In this document: positions 47,602-59,196 of the stretch, piece by piece
Numbering within the stretch: position 1 is the stretch's first letter
Layout: each line of letters opens with the position of its first letter
Source of the DNA: Metamycoplasma gateae
GTDB taxonomy: Bacteria > Bacillota_I > Bacilli_A > Mycoplasmatales > Metamycoplasmataceae
Reading direction: 5' to 3'
NCBI RefSeq assembly: GCF_036352135.1
Contig: NZ_CP143578.1
Span: 310,001-374,000, forward strand
Length of the DNA: 64,000 bases
Made by a program: the position numbers and the translations under genes
The notes under the pieces: model-generated
The model's input: only the letters and a program-made list of their open reading frames with translations
The model's database searches: none
Told to the model about the DNA's origin: nothing

Positions 47602-50600
47602 CTAATCACCAATATTGAATTCAGTTGTTTTTTCATCATCATCAACTAAATTAAAATCCTCTATCACATCCATCGCATCATTTTTAAAATCTTCATTTTC
47701 ATTCGTTTCTTCTTCGTTGTTTTTTGAATGAGTTTCAACAAAAATGTTATTCTTTAAACCAAAATTACTTAATCTATATTTATTTTGATCTTCATCATTA
47801 ATACTATTAAAATCTAAATTATCATCCGTTAACTCTGTTGTCTTTTCGATTGTGAAATCAATAGTATTGTCGTTAGTTTCAATTTGAATATTATCATTTG
47901 TTTTAGATAAATTTAATTCATTTATAAATTCTAGAGTCTTAGAATCATTTATATCGACACTATTGTCAATGTTGAAGTCAATATTTTCTTCTTCAATATC
48001 ATCATTAGATAAATGTTTTAGATGTTTTTCATCTTCTTCTGGCTCTTCAAATTTATTATTGTCTAAACTATCATAATTTTCAATAATTTGAGAATTATTG
48101 GTGTTTTCTTCAACATTCAATGAATCTAAGGTTATATTTTTTTCTCCTAATGAAATTTCAAATTCATCAATTTCATTTTCAAAATTATTTTCAATATTTG
48201 ATTGATTTTCCATTTCATCAATTTCATTTAAAAATTGTGAATTATTCAAATCTTCTTGCACATAATAATCATCTATCTCATCAATATTTGATTTTATGCT
48301 TTCTTCTTTTTTAACTTCTACATTAACAGCATTATCAATAATAGCAATACTTTCTAATTTGACTGGTTCAATTTTTGTTTCATCCTGTTCAATATTAGGT
48401 TGTTCTACAATGTTTATATCGTCTGATTCTGGTTGAACAATATTATTAAATTCTTCACCATCTGCACTGTTATTTGGCAGAGTATTTACATTATTTAACA
48501 TAAACTGATTTGTTTTTAACTCAATTTCAACCAATGAGCTTACATAATTAAAGATTTTATTTTTAATTATTGGTCATTCTATTTCTGACATTGTAATAAT
48601 AGGATATTCTTTTGATTCTAAAAAGTTGATATTATCTTTAAAAATTAAATATTTTCTATAATCATTTTTATATGAGAAATTATCCAGAATAAAGCCTTGA
48701 ACTAACTTATTATTTAATTTGTTAATTAAAACGATGTCAATAGATTTAGTACCCACTGAATAATTTGTTTTAAACTCAAGATTATTATCTTTTAATAACT
48801 TCTTTAATTCATCTAAAACGTCAACTTTAAACTTTAAATCTTCAGGCATTGATATTAATTTTGTAGCTAAAAAATCTTCAACTTCATCTAAATAATTTTT
48901 TTGGTCATTTAATGGTAAGTCTAAAAACTTTAATCAGTCTTTAAACATTATCATATCAACTGTAGAACGTTCGGTTATTTCGATATCATCTGCATAAATC
49001 GATTTTACAACAAACACTTTTTCTTTTGCTCTGGATATAGCAACATTTAAAGCATTCTTCCCACCTTTTCTAGCAACATATGTATTATATAAAGCTGTAT
49101 TTTTATCATACACAACAGACATAATAACCAAATCAGCTTCATCACCTTGAATATTTTCTATATTCTTAATTACTAATTTTTCGGATGAAATTGCGTCTTC
49201 TAATAATGGTTCATTTCCAAAAATTCTATTAACTAAATATTCTTGCTGTTTAACGTTAAATACTAAAATAATTATTTTATTGTAGTTTAATAAATTTTCT
49301 TTTGCAAGTTCAATAACTTTTTCGCCTTCAGCAACGTTCATACTGTTATCTCATTGTCCATCTACTTGAAATACTTCTATTGCTTTATCATTTGATAATG
49401 AAAGTTCATAATTATCAATAACATCTAATTTAGAATCGTAAAAATGTTTAGAAGAAAAAGTCATTAATGTTGCTTTTTTAGAACGATAATTTTTATCTAA
49501 TAAAAGTGAATAAACACCTCTTGCTTTAGCATAATCTAATAACGATTCAATATTACCAAAATCATCTTCTTCATCAAAATTATAGGTTGCTGAAAATCAT
49601 CTTGTAGGTTGCATTTGTTGACTATCACCTGATAGTATTTTTCTTTTTGCCAAATATAAAATAGGAATACCTTTTTCGATAAACATTTGTGAAGATTCAT
49701 CTAAGATTGCAAAATCAAATTCTTCTTTTTCTCACATTGATAAATCTAATTCAGGAGTTGTAACAATTATTGGAAATAAAATTTTTATCATTTCCTTATG
49801 TTTATGGAAGAATTTGTAAGGTTTTAAATGTCCTGTTCTAATAGCCATCGCAAACGCAGTATATTGTGACTTTTGTTCTTCTGTAAAATTAGTCATTTTT
49901 TCAAAAGTTTTTTCAAGCAACATCCTAACAATGGTTTTATCATCATTTAATGTTATTGTTTTGTTGATCAATATTTTTTTATACTCAGATTTAAACTTTT
50001 CTATTTCTTCAAACGAAACAAGATTAACATATTTTAATGCTTCATTTACATCGATAGTCATCAAGTTTTCATCAGAAACAAATATTTGAGCCATCTGTTT
50101 TATTATTTTTGGAACTATTGTAAAGATATTTCATTTTTTGTTGTAATTGGTTTCATATAATCTTTTAACAATTGATTTCTTATCATTAAAGGAAGGATCA
50201 AAATTATATTTTAATTTTCGATCTAATAATTTAAGGTTTTCAAAGGTTGTTTCCGAAAAATTACCATTCATTATGGCACTATAAAAATTAATAATATTTG
50301 TTAAATTTGGGGTTTCTTTTATTAAATTAACATTATCAACATATTTTTCATCTTCATCGCTGAAAATAGAAAATCCTTCTTCTTTTTTTGAAGTTTGATA
50401 ATTTTCTAATAAATGTATAAATTCTCTTAATGGTTCATAGAAAGTTTCTTGTCTTAAATTTTTATCATTTAAGGCAAATAAACAAAATATCGATAGCTTT
50501 TTCATTCTATTTCTCAAAACATCCAAAGCAGCCTTTTTTTGACTAACAACAAGAGCGGTATAACCTCTTGCAATAATATTTGCTATTAAATTAGAAATAG

Positions 50601-51639
50601 TTTGAGATTTACCAGTTCCAGGAGGACCTCAAATTATTGTATCTTGATATAAAGAAGAAACTGTTGCTACATCTTGAGAAAAGTTTGTTTCTTGGATTTT
50701 AAACAATTTAAATTTATTATCAAAAATTACATGATTTACTTTTTCTCTATATAAATTCTTGTTAAAGTTTGGATTTAATATTTCATCAAATTCATTATTT
50801 TCAATTATTTTTTTCATTTGATTTCATAAATATCCAGAAGATACGTTATAAAAACCAAGTACTATTCCTGAGTGAAATTCAATTGATGTATTATCAATAT
50901 CCTCAACAGTTAAATTTTGAATACCTTTTTTCAAGCTGTCAGGCATTTTGAATAGTGGAGTTCAAATTGTTTTAAACTTTTCAAATACTTCTTTGATTGA
51001 AAGGTTATTAAAATCAAAAGAATCAACATTTAATGAAAATCCTTCTTGATTTAAAAATGTAACAAGCTTACTATTTACACGGATATCTGAGTTTGAATGA
51101 AGATAAACTAATGAATTTTTAACTTCAATTATTATTTCTTTAAAAAATAAGGGTGCATAAATTGTTTTATTCTCTGTTTTTATTGATATGTAAAAAAAAC
51201 CAATATTCAGTGGTCAAATATTTGTTTCAATATTTATATTTTGGGCTTTATTTAAAATTTTCTTTCATTTAACAATAGATTTTTGGAATTCTGTTTCCTG
51301 GTTTGAAATAATAATATTTTTTGCTTTTTCAAAACTTGAACCAAGCATTTTAAATAAATTATCATCAATTCTCTTGTTGTATTCTTTAAAAATAGCAACA
51401 ACCTCAGTTTTATTTTTAGCATAACTAACTTTTTCTGCAATATTTCTGTTAGCAACTTCAGTTAAAACACAATTAATGTTAAAGTTATTATAGATTTTAT
51501 CAAATGTCGATTCACCAAAGTTTTTTAAAACGTCAAAATATTTTTCATTATCTATTGAACTAAATAACGAAGAATCGAGGGTATCAATGTTTAATAAGTT
51601 AGCCATTAATGTTTGATATTTAAAATTATTTGAACTCAT
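47602..51639 (-). CDS. large SF1 DNA/RNA helicase with acidic C-terminal tail
   Basis: The single 1345-codon frame is broken only by TGA (Trp). Residues about 1-340 are an unassigned N-terminal domain. The superfamily 1 helicase (AAA_11/AAA_12 type) follows, with Walker A GPPGTGKSQ (about 344-352), DExx-box FAILDESSQM, motif III LSGDSQQMQPTRWF, DKNYRSKKA, NIENIQGDEADLVIMS and ALNVAISRAKEKVFVV. After a short domain (about 900-1030), the last about 310 residues are extremely acidic and Asn-rich, with no predicted fold. Mycoplasmas carry a related large helicase-like protein (MG140 type). It is coupled by TAATG to the EIIB-like gene upstream. Confidence 0.85.
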
Positions 51640-52001
51640 TATTTTGCCTCATTGATTAATTCATCTATATATTTTGCAGTATTTCCTACAACCAATGAAA
51701 TACTTTTGCTTTGAACTGTAATTCCAGTTACGCCATCTAGTTTTTTTAGTTTTATTAAATCAATTTTTTCTTTATCATAAAAGCTAATTTTTAAAACTTT
51801 TTGCGTTGAAGAAACTCTTTCTATATTTTGATTGCCACCTAAATATTCGATTAGTTGTTTAAAATCAAAACTTAAATTTGTTTCTTTTGTTAAATAGTTT
51901 TTGATTTTTGATTGTCTATATTTTTTTTGTCAATAAATTAAAATAAAACCAAACGTGATTACTATTAAGAAAAAATATAAAAATTTATTCTTTTTATTCA
52001 T
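51639..52001 (-). CDS. membrane-anchored EIIB-like domain lacking the phospho-cysteine
   Basis: The 120-residue product has an N-terminal membrane helix (about residues 5-24). It is followed by a PTS glucose-type EIIB fold pattern (IEYLGGNQNIERVSSTQKVLKISF and LDGVTGITVQ). The position that carries the phosphorylated Cys in active EIIB (D-x-C-x-T-R-L) reads SSTQKVL here, so phosphotransfer is unlikely. The fold may have a structural or regulatory role. It overlaps the giant helicase gene by one base and is probably co-expressed. Similar single-domain EIIB proteins occur in other mycoplasmas (for example MG129-like). Confidence 0.72.
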
Positions 52002-52239
52002 ATTCCGCACCTTTCTTGAGTTAATTTGTTATTTACTTTTAAATTATATTTTAATTTATAATTAAAATTTAATTTTAAGACAATAAAAGAAAAAATAAGA
52101 GTAATTTTTTATTATTTATAAAACCCAGATAATATTTTTTTCAACTTATTTTAAGGATAAAAAGAATTAATTGGTATTTAAAATATACTATCTTTAGTAA
52201 GTTATTTATGAGAATATAATTTTTTTTAAAAAAAATTAA

Positions 52240-52283
52240 TATAATTTATAAAGATTTTGAAATTTGTTTTTATATAAAAACAA
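52240..52283 (+). promoter_or_regulatory. trpS-thrS promoter and leader palindrome
   Basis: The -10 TATAAT lies at 52240-52245. A perfect 20-bp palindrome (TTGTTTTTA and its complement around AT) spans 52264-52283, between the predicted start site and the AAGGAG ribosome-binding site. The rest of 52002-52239 is AT-rich spacer without a gene. Confidence 0.5.
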
Positions 52284-52294
52284 GGAGATAATAT

Positions 52295-53299
52295 ATGGAT
52301 AAAAAAAGAGTTCTAAGCGGAATAACTGCAACAGGTAAATTGACGCTTGCAAATTATATTGGTGCTATTAAGAATATGGTAAAACTTCAAGATGAATATG
52401 ATAGCTATATTTTTATCGCTGACCTTCATGCGCTAACATTGCCAATTGAACCTAAGATATTGGAAGAGAATAGAAGAAATATTTTTGCTTTATATATCGC
52501 GTGTGGAATTGATCCTTTAAAATCAACAATATTCTTTCAATCAGATGTAATGGAACATGGCCTAATGAATTGATTGATTCTAACAAATACAACAATTGGT
52601 GAACTATCAAGAATGACTCAATTTAAAGATAAATCTTCAAAGGTAAAAACAGCGAATGGTATGGAAACAATTCCTACAGGACTTTTAATTTATCCAACAT
52701 TAATGGTCGGTGATATACTACTTTATAACCCAGATTTAGTTCCTGTTGGAATAGACCAAAAACAACATGTTGAATTAACAAGAAATTTAGCACAAAGATT
52801 AAATAATAAATTTAAATTAGATTTCAAAATTCCTGAACCATATATACCAAAAATTGGAGCAAAGATAATGTCTTTAGTTGAACCTACTAAAAAAATGTCT
52901 AAATCTGATACAAACGAAAAAGCTTCAATATATCTTTTGGATGATCCCGAAAAAGCTTATAAAAAAATTATGAAAGCTGTCACTGATTCAGAAGGAAAAA
53001 TATATATTTCAGACGATAAACCTGGTATAAAAAATTTATTAAGTATCTACTCTTCTTTAAAAGATATTTCTTTAGAAGAAACAGAACAAATATTCAAAGA
53101 CAAAAATTATGGTGAATTAAAACACGAAGTAGGAATTACGGTTAAAACATTCCTAGAAGATGTTCAAACAAAATATACGCAAGCAATAAAAACTATTGAT
53201 GAACATTCTAAAAACGGAGCTAAAAAAGCTTCAATGATTGCTACAAAAAATTTAAATAAATTAATGAAAGGAGTAGGTTTAAAAAATGAAAGCAAATAA
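52295..53299 (+). CDS. trpS: tryptophanyl-tRNA synthetase
   Basis: This is a class Ic synthetase. The 334-residue product has the HIGH-like region near residue 10 (SGITATGKLTLANYIGA), AYDLHAL-like ADLHALT, and KMSKSD near residue 200. It ends in a long helical tail. An in-frame TGA at 52571 is Trp. It must charge both tRNA-Trp species used by this genetic code. Its last 14 bases overlap the start of thrS. No T-box motif is visible in the short leader. Confidence 0.96.
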
Positions 53300-55025
53300 T
53301 AAATTAAATCACTCAACAAGCCATCTATTAGCTGCTGCTATTTTAAAACTTTATCCAAATACTAAATTAGCTATCGGTCCTGCTATAGAAGAAGGTTTTT
53401 ATTATGATTTTGAATTTGAAAATTCAATTTTAGAATCTGATTTACCAAAAATTGAAAAATTAATGAAAAAAATGGCGGAACAAGGTTTTGAAACAAAAAA
53501 AGTAGGGGGGGATTTTTTCTCTTTCGATAATCAACCTTATAAAAAAGAACTTTATGATGAATTTTTAAAAGACGGAAAAGAAATTACTTTTTTCCAATTT
53601 GTTCATCCTAAAACTAATGAAATTTTATTTACTGATTTATGTGCTGGTGGGCACGTTGAAAATACTAAAGAAATTAAACATTTCAAACTTCTTTCAACCG
53701 CCGGTGCTTACTGAAGAGGTAACTCAAATAACAAGATGCTAACTAGAATATATGGAACATCTTGAGAAACAAAAGAAGAATTAGATAAATATTTAGAAAT
53801 ATTGCAAGAAAGAAAAGAAAGAGACCATAGAAAAATAGGAAAAGATTTAAACCTATTCTCATTCAATCAACTTTCAGGTCAAGGATTACCAATTTGATTG
53901 GAAGACGGAATGAAAATACATAATTCAATTAAAAATTATGTATTAAAACTAGACAAAAAATATGGGTTTACAGAAGTACTAACACCGCATTTTGGTGAAA
54001 AAAAATTATATGAAATTAGTGGACATTGATCTCATTATCAAGATACTATGTTTAAACCTATTTCTATGGAAAATGAAATGCTTGTACCACGTCCAATGAC
54101 TTGTCCTCATCATATAATTTTATTTAATTCAACAAGAAGATCATACAGAGATTTACCAATTAGATATTCAGAACAATCAAGATTATATCGTTATGAAAAA
54201 TCAGGAGCATTAACAGGACTTGAAAGAGTTAGAGCTATGGATTTAACAGAAGGTCATGTTTTTGTAAGACCTGATCAAATTAAAGATGAATTCAAACATC
54301 TATACAATATGATCTTAACAGCACTAAATGATTTTAAAATCGAAATAGACCACGTATCACTATCATTAAGAGATCCTAATGACAGTGAAAAATTCTTCAA
54401 CGATGATCAAATGTGAAATAAGGCAGAAAATGATTTAAGAGAAGTATTAAATGAATTGAATATTGAATACAAAGAATTTATTGGTGAAGCTGCTTTTTAT
54501 GGACCAAAAGTTGATTTTCAAGTTAAAACTGTTTTAAACAAAATTATTACAATGTCAACATTACAATTAGACTTTTTATTACCACAAAGATTTGAAATGA
54601 AATTTATAAACGATAGAGAAGAGTTTGAAAGACCAGTTTTAATACATCGTGGATTAATTGGTACTTACGAAAGATTTATTGCTACATTATTAGAACAAAC
54701 AAAAGGCGTACTACCATTTTGATTAAGCCCAAGACAAATAACAATTATTCCAATAACATCCGATTTAAATGAATATAGTAAAAAATTATATGATGAATTT
54801 TTAGATCTTGATTTTAATGTAAATATTGATCTAAGAAATGAAAGAATTAACAAAAAAATTAGAGACGCTCAAATACAAAAAACAAAGTATATTATTATAA
54901 TAGGGAAAAATGAGGTTGAAAATAATATACTTTCAGTAAGAGAATACGGAAGTGATGAAACTTCAAATTATACAAAAGAACAATTTATTCAAAAAATTTT
55001 CGAAATTAAAAGAAACCTAAAATAA
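53286..55025 (+). CDS. thrS: threonyl-tRNA synthetase (without TGS domain)
   Basis: The 579-residue class II synthetase starts directly at the editing domain ([11 protein letters not shown], the HxxxH metal pair). It therefore lacks the N-terminal TGS domain of about 60 residues. The catalytic core shows RPMTCPHH (zinc Cys), motif 2 [15 protein letters not shown], and motif 3 with [16 protein letters not shown]. The anticodon-binding domain follows. TGA codons are Trp. The start overlaps trpS by 14 bases, so re-initiation coupling is likely and no upstream extension is possible in this frame. Confidence 0.96.
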
Positions 55026-55030
55026 ATAAA

Positions 55031-55067
55031 AAACATCCTTAGATTTGTAATCTAGGGTTATTTTTTT
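55031..55067. terminator. terminator after thrS
   Basis: CCTTAGATT/AATCTAGGG stem with T-run on the plus strand. It overlaps the end of the surface-protein pseudogene on the minus strand. Confidence 0.75.
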
Positions 55068-56212
55068 ATTTATTATCTAATTTATCTTTTTCTTCTCGAG
55101 CTTTTGTTAATGAGTTTTGTACTTCTTCTTTTTTTATTATTGTAGTATTCAACAGTTTTTTCGTCGTATGTTTTATTTTCAATATCTTTTTTAACTTGCT
55201 CTAGTTTTGTATCTAACTCATCTTTTATTGTTGAATATTTTTCATCTTGTAATGATGTATTTACATATTCTTTAGCTTCTTTAATTTTTTCATTTAATTT
55301 TTTTAGCAGCTGTTTTTTTGATAAACTATCTGGAAAAATGGTTAATCTTCCACCTCTTGCACGTCCTATTGCTGTTTCTAAACCTGATATTTTTTCATCA
55401 TAAAATTCAGCAGTTCTTTCGTTTTCGTGTTTAGATTCTACTTCTTCATGTATTGATTTAATAGAATTATATGAATTATACTTTGCATATTCGTATTCTG
55501 GATCCAAAAGTTTATCAGTTGAATAATTTTCAGTTTTTTTCTTTTTAGCTTCGTAAGATATTTTTGATGCCTCTTTTCTATCTATTTCATTTTTTCAGTT
55601 TTTGCATATTCAAGCGCTTTTTCTAATTCTTTTACTTTTCCCTTATAAAATTCATCAGTTTTAGTTTCATTTGATGCATCGGTACCGTTGTATCTATTTC
55701 AGCTATTTTTTGATCTAATTCTGATTTAATATCCTTATATTTATCATTATTTAAATCATTATTGAATAATCTTCTGCTTCTTTTTTCTTAGCTTCGTAAT
55801 CTTTTTGAGCTACAGAAGAAGTTTAACTATCAGAATTACCATCTTTGCTGTCTGTATTTTCATCCAATGTTTTCTTAGATTCTTTTGCTTCGTTGATTGC
55901 ATCTTCTAATAATTTAGTAGCGTCTTCATAGTCTTTTTTAATGCTATCTTTATTTATACTAGCTGTTGTTTGATCTTTCTTTTCTTGTAATTTTGATTTA
56001 ATGCCATTATATTTATCATCTTCTAATTCTTTTAAAAGTTTATCTACTTCATTAACTTTCTTTTCGTATTCTTTTTTACTTTTTAATAAATCAACAACAT
56101 TATTAGATTTAGAATTTTTCTTTAAAAATAATGTAGAAACAGTAATTGTCAACCCAGTAGCTGCAATTACATTTGCAATTCCTAATCATAATAATTTCTT
56201 AGAGTGTTTCAT
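55066..56212 (-). pseudogene. decayed third member of the coiled-coil surface-protein family
   Basis: The N-terminus (MKHSKKLLWLGIAN..., ATG 56212) closely resembles the signal or anchor of the proteins at 15461 and 22502. The module LEDDKYNGIKSKLQEKK is the same repeat type. The first frame stops at 55823. Later pieces (NNDLNNDKYKDIKSELDQK, LQDEKYSTIKDELDTKLEQVKKD) appear in other frames, requiring at least four indels (about 55765, 55685, 55590, 55135). No variable promoter tract is seen. This is a dead or silent relic, possibly a recombination donor. Confidence 0.8.
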
Positions 56213-56364
56213 TTTATTCCTTTGTCTATAATTAATTTTTATTTATTTATGTATATACATTAATATTAATACAAAATATTAAAAAATATTTTTTTAATAT
56301 GAAATAAATCTAAATTTCAATTGTAATTAAATAAAACATCGCTTTTTGTACATTTTATAATATT

Positions 56365-56398
56365 AAAAAGCTAGACCTTATAATTTGGCTAGCTTTTT
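56365..56398. terminator. terminator after the tail-anchored gene
   Basis: Ten-bp arms (AAAAAGCTAG and complement) enclose a 14-base loop. Confidence 0.75.
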
Positions 56399-56425
56399 AA
56401 ATAAAGTTTTACAATCAATAATTAA

Positions 56426-57166
56426 TTATATATTATGTGTTAAACGTAGTGAAATTAAAATTACGTTTGCTACTATTAAAACTGTTAAGATTGTAAATAG
56501 AATTCAGAAAATTCTTTTATCTCTTCTTGTTGTACCAAAAAGTGATGAAGTTTTCTTTGTGCTTGAACATGGACAAGCTGTGCATGATGAAGCAAAACCT
56601 GTAATTACATATTCATATGATTTTGAAGTTTTACCTTCGTGTTCTAAATGATATGTAATAACAACTGTATTTTCAAGTTGTGAAACTTTTTCAATAACTG
56701 TTGCGTATTTTGATTGTGATTTAACGTCTAATGCTGAAACTTGTGATGCTTTTTTGTTAGCTGCATCTTCAACAAAGAATGTTGTTTTTGAAGCTTCGTT
56801 ATCTAGATTTACAACTGTTTTCTTAACTGCTTGTTTTTTAGCTGGAGCTGGTTTATCAACCAATTCTGCTTTTTCAATAAATTCAATAGCTTCTTCGCTT
56901 TTAACGCTTTCAGCTTTGATTTTTTCAACAATAACACGTGCTTTAGCGATGTTAACACTTCCACGGTATGCACCGTTTTGGTGGAATCATACACGAGTGT
57001 CATTTTTAGTTTTTTCACTAACTCTGATAAATTCTAAAACAGCGTCAATAAATTCCTTAAAGTTACCTGAAATTTTTTGGTTAGCTTTTTTAAAGTTAAA
57101 TGACACATTTCTGTTTTCATCAAATTTTTCTGAGATATAGAATTTTTCTAATGTACTTTTTGCCAT
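56426..57166 (-). CDS. tail-anchored protein with cysteine-rich segment, 246 aa
   Basis: The cytoplasmic part begins with MAKSTLEKFYISEKF and contains an Ala/Lys/Val-rich linker (about residues 105-120). A Cys cluster SSCTACPCSS (about 193-202) lies just before the only membrane helix (about 218-240), which is C-terminal. Codon use is less AT-biased than neighbours, suggesting good expression. Upstream lie two spaced palindromes (57331-57364). I do not recognise the family; the Cys cluster could bind metal or be acylated. Confidence 0.78.
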
Positions 57167-57330
57167 TATATTATCTCCTTTTTTTTATTTTGTTACTATA
57201 TTTTTTTATACGTATACACCAATATTTTAATGTAAATTTATTAAAAATAAATAATTTATTCAAAAAATATTGAAAAAACAACCATTTATATTGGTTTAGC
57301 ATTGATTTTTATCCATTTTTTCAGTCTTTT

Positions 57331-57364
57331 TCAATATATTGATGATTTTTTTTCAATGTATTGA
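57331..57364. promoter_or_regulatory. pair of TCAATRTATTGA palindromes
   Basis: TCAATATATTGA (perfect palindrome, 57331-57342) and TCAATGTATTGA (57353-57364) are 22 bases apart, two helical turns. They lie upstream of the 246-residue gene. A looser TTTCATTGAAA follows. This is a candidate repressor-binding array. Confidence 0.4.
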
Positions 57365-57384
57365 ATTTCATTGAAATAGATTGA

Positions 57385-58023
57385 TTATTTTACTATTTTG
57401 CTTCTTAATAATTCTTTTATTTTAACTACATTTTCATCACTAATAATAGGCTTTAATTCTTTTTTAATGTCGTATAATAAGCTACATAAATTTTCAACAT
57501 TTGTAAATACTAAATGTGATGGGTAATTATTTATATCAAATTTTGAAACAGATTTAAAAACTAAAATACCAACTATTGGAAGATTTAATGGTAATATAGG
57601 TATTAACATTTCGATATTTTTATTAAGATTTCAAAGCAGGTTATTTATACATACTTTGTCCTTATTTGAATGAAGAAATCATTCTCTGCTATTAAAATCA
57701 CCTTCTATTTGTGTTCCTTGATCATTAAATTCGTTTATCACAAACAGACCATAACTATTAACTAAAATTTTTCCTGAGCTAAATATTTTATTACCTGATG
57801 ATAAATATTTAGAATTATCTATAAATTCATTATTTTTAATAATTGTTTTTACTTTTTTTATTTCATCAATTAAATTAATTTTGTTTCCTTCATTAATTAC
57901 TTCGTTTGTTTGAATTCTTTTTTTGTTTTTAAAATGACGAACAATTACAAATATATTTAAAATTATCAAAATTAATAATATCGAATATATTATACAAAGC
58001 ATAATAATCATTTGTGTATCCAT
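57385..58023 (-). CDS. membrane-anchored NERD-domain protein
   Basis: The 212-residue product has an N-terminal membrane helix (about residues 6-28) and a basic stretch. A domain resembling NERD (nuclease-related domain) follows: ILVNSYGLFVINEFNDQGTQIEGD and then W, where Gly-x-Phe-Val-Ile-Asn and the acidic residues match the usual G-[VIL]-[FV]-[VI]-[IL]-[EN] pattern. NERD proteins are inferred endonuclease-fold proteins. It follows the YgjP-like gene by 9 bases and is co-transcribed. Confidence 0.68.
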
Positions 58024-58032
58024 TTTAACTCC

Positions 58033-58740
58033 TTATTTAAAAATATGGTTGTTTAGTTTTTGTTTTATATCCTTATAATTAGGTATATATTTTTTTAGTA
58101 AATCTCAAAATTTTTTTGAATGATTAGGGAATGATAAGTGGCAAATTTCATGATAAGCAACATATTTAATTATTTCATCCGAAAAATAAATTAAATCAGT
58201 ACATATATTAATCTTATTTTTATCAATTACAATCGAAGCTCAAGAACTTTTTTTATTTCTAATTGAAAATGTTAGATTATTTCCTTTATTATAAATTTCA
58301 TTTAAGGCATTTGTAGTAAATATTTTAAATTTTTCAATCAACTTAAGTTCTAAATCTTTTTTAATATATTTTTTTAAATTATCTAAATTAAGTCTTTTAG
58401 GTAATTTTATAAATTCATTTATCTTATCGTTATAAATTATAATAAGATTATCTACAATTTTATAATTAACTAAATTACCAAAATAATAAAATTGTTTATT
58501 TTCTTCATCTATTTCTAGCTTGGCTTTTTTTCTTAATTTATTTTTATTAATAATCTTTAACATTGTATCTTCTAAAAAACAATTAAACTTTTTAGAAGAT
58601 ATATTAACAACTGAACCCCTGATAAAAAAAATATTATCCTGAAAAGTCAAGTAAACATGTTTAGCATTAGTATAAAATATTTTCACTTCATATTCAATAT
58701 TATCTATATATTTTTTGATTACTTGATCAGGTTTTTTCAT
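58033..58740 (-). CDS. YgjP/WLM-type zinc metallopeptidase
   Basis: The 235-residue product carries the zincin motif HEICH in YHEICHLSFPNHSKKFW (about residues 197-213), with the downstream H-x5-F-W pattern of YgjP-like (DUF45, M48-related) metallopeptidases. The N-terminal half has the family's IRGS...R-x-x-A architecture. TGA-encoded Trp precedes ASIVIDKN. It is the first gene of a pair with the NERD protein. Substrates are unknown. Confidence 0.82.
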
Positions 58741-58889
58741 ACAAATATTTTAATAAAAATAATATTTTTATTTTTATTTACGATAAAACTATTAAAAAAA
58801 TAAAAAATATTAAGTTAAATATAAAAAAAAATATTTTTTTATGTAAAATTAAATATGCTAATTAATTATTTAGCAAGAAAGGCAAAAGA

Positions 58890-59153
58890 ATGGCAAATAT
58901 TAAATCAAAACAAAAAGCAATATTATCTAACGAAAAAGCTAATGCACGTAATTCAGCTATTAAATCAACAGTTAAAACAGCTATTAAAAAAGCTAAATTA
59001 GCTGCAACATCAAAAGATGAAAAAACTGCTGAATTAGTAGCCAAAGCACACCATGAAATTGACAAAGCTGTTTCAAAGGGTGTTTTACACCAAAACAATG
59101 GTGCTAGAAAAGCCAGCCGTTTAGATGCATTTATTGCTAAAGCCAAAAATTAA
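58890..59153 (+). CDS. rpsT: 30S ribosomal protein S20
   Basis: S20 is a primary 16S rRNA-binding helical bundle protein. The 87-residue, Lys/Ala-rich product begins MANIKSKQKAI and has the conserved GVLHQNNGARKASRL segment. It is monocistronic, preceded by a leader of AT-rich spacer and an AGAAAGG ribosome-binding site, with a terminator at 59168-59196. Confidence 0.97.
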   Translation: MANIKSKQKAILSNEKANARNSAIKSTVKTAIKKAKLAATSKDEKTAELVAKAHHEIDKAVSKGVLHQNNGARKASRLDAFIAKAKN

Positions 59154-59167
59154 TTTTTTTAAACTAA

Positions 59168-59196
59168 TAATAAAAAGTCGGTTATCCTGACTTTTA
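59168..59196. terminator. bidirectional terminator between rpsT and rsmI
   Basis: AAAAGTC/GACTTTT stem with T-run, overlapping the rsmI stop region. Confidence 0.75.
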
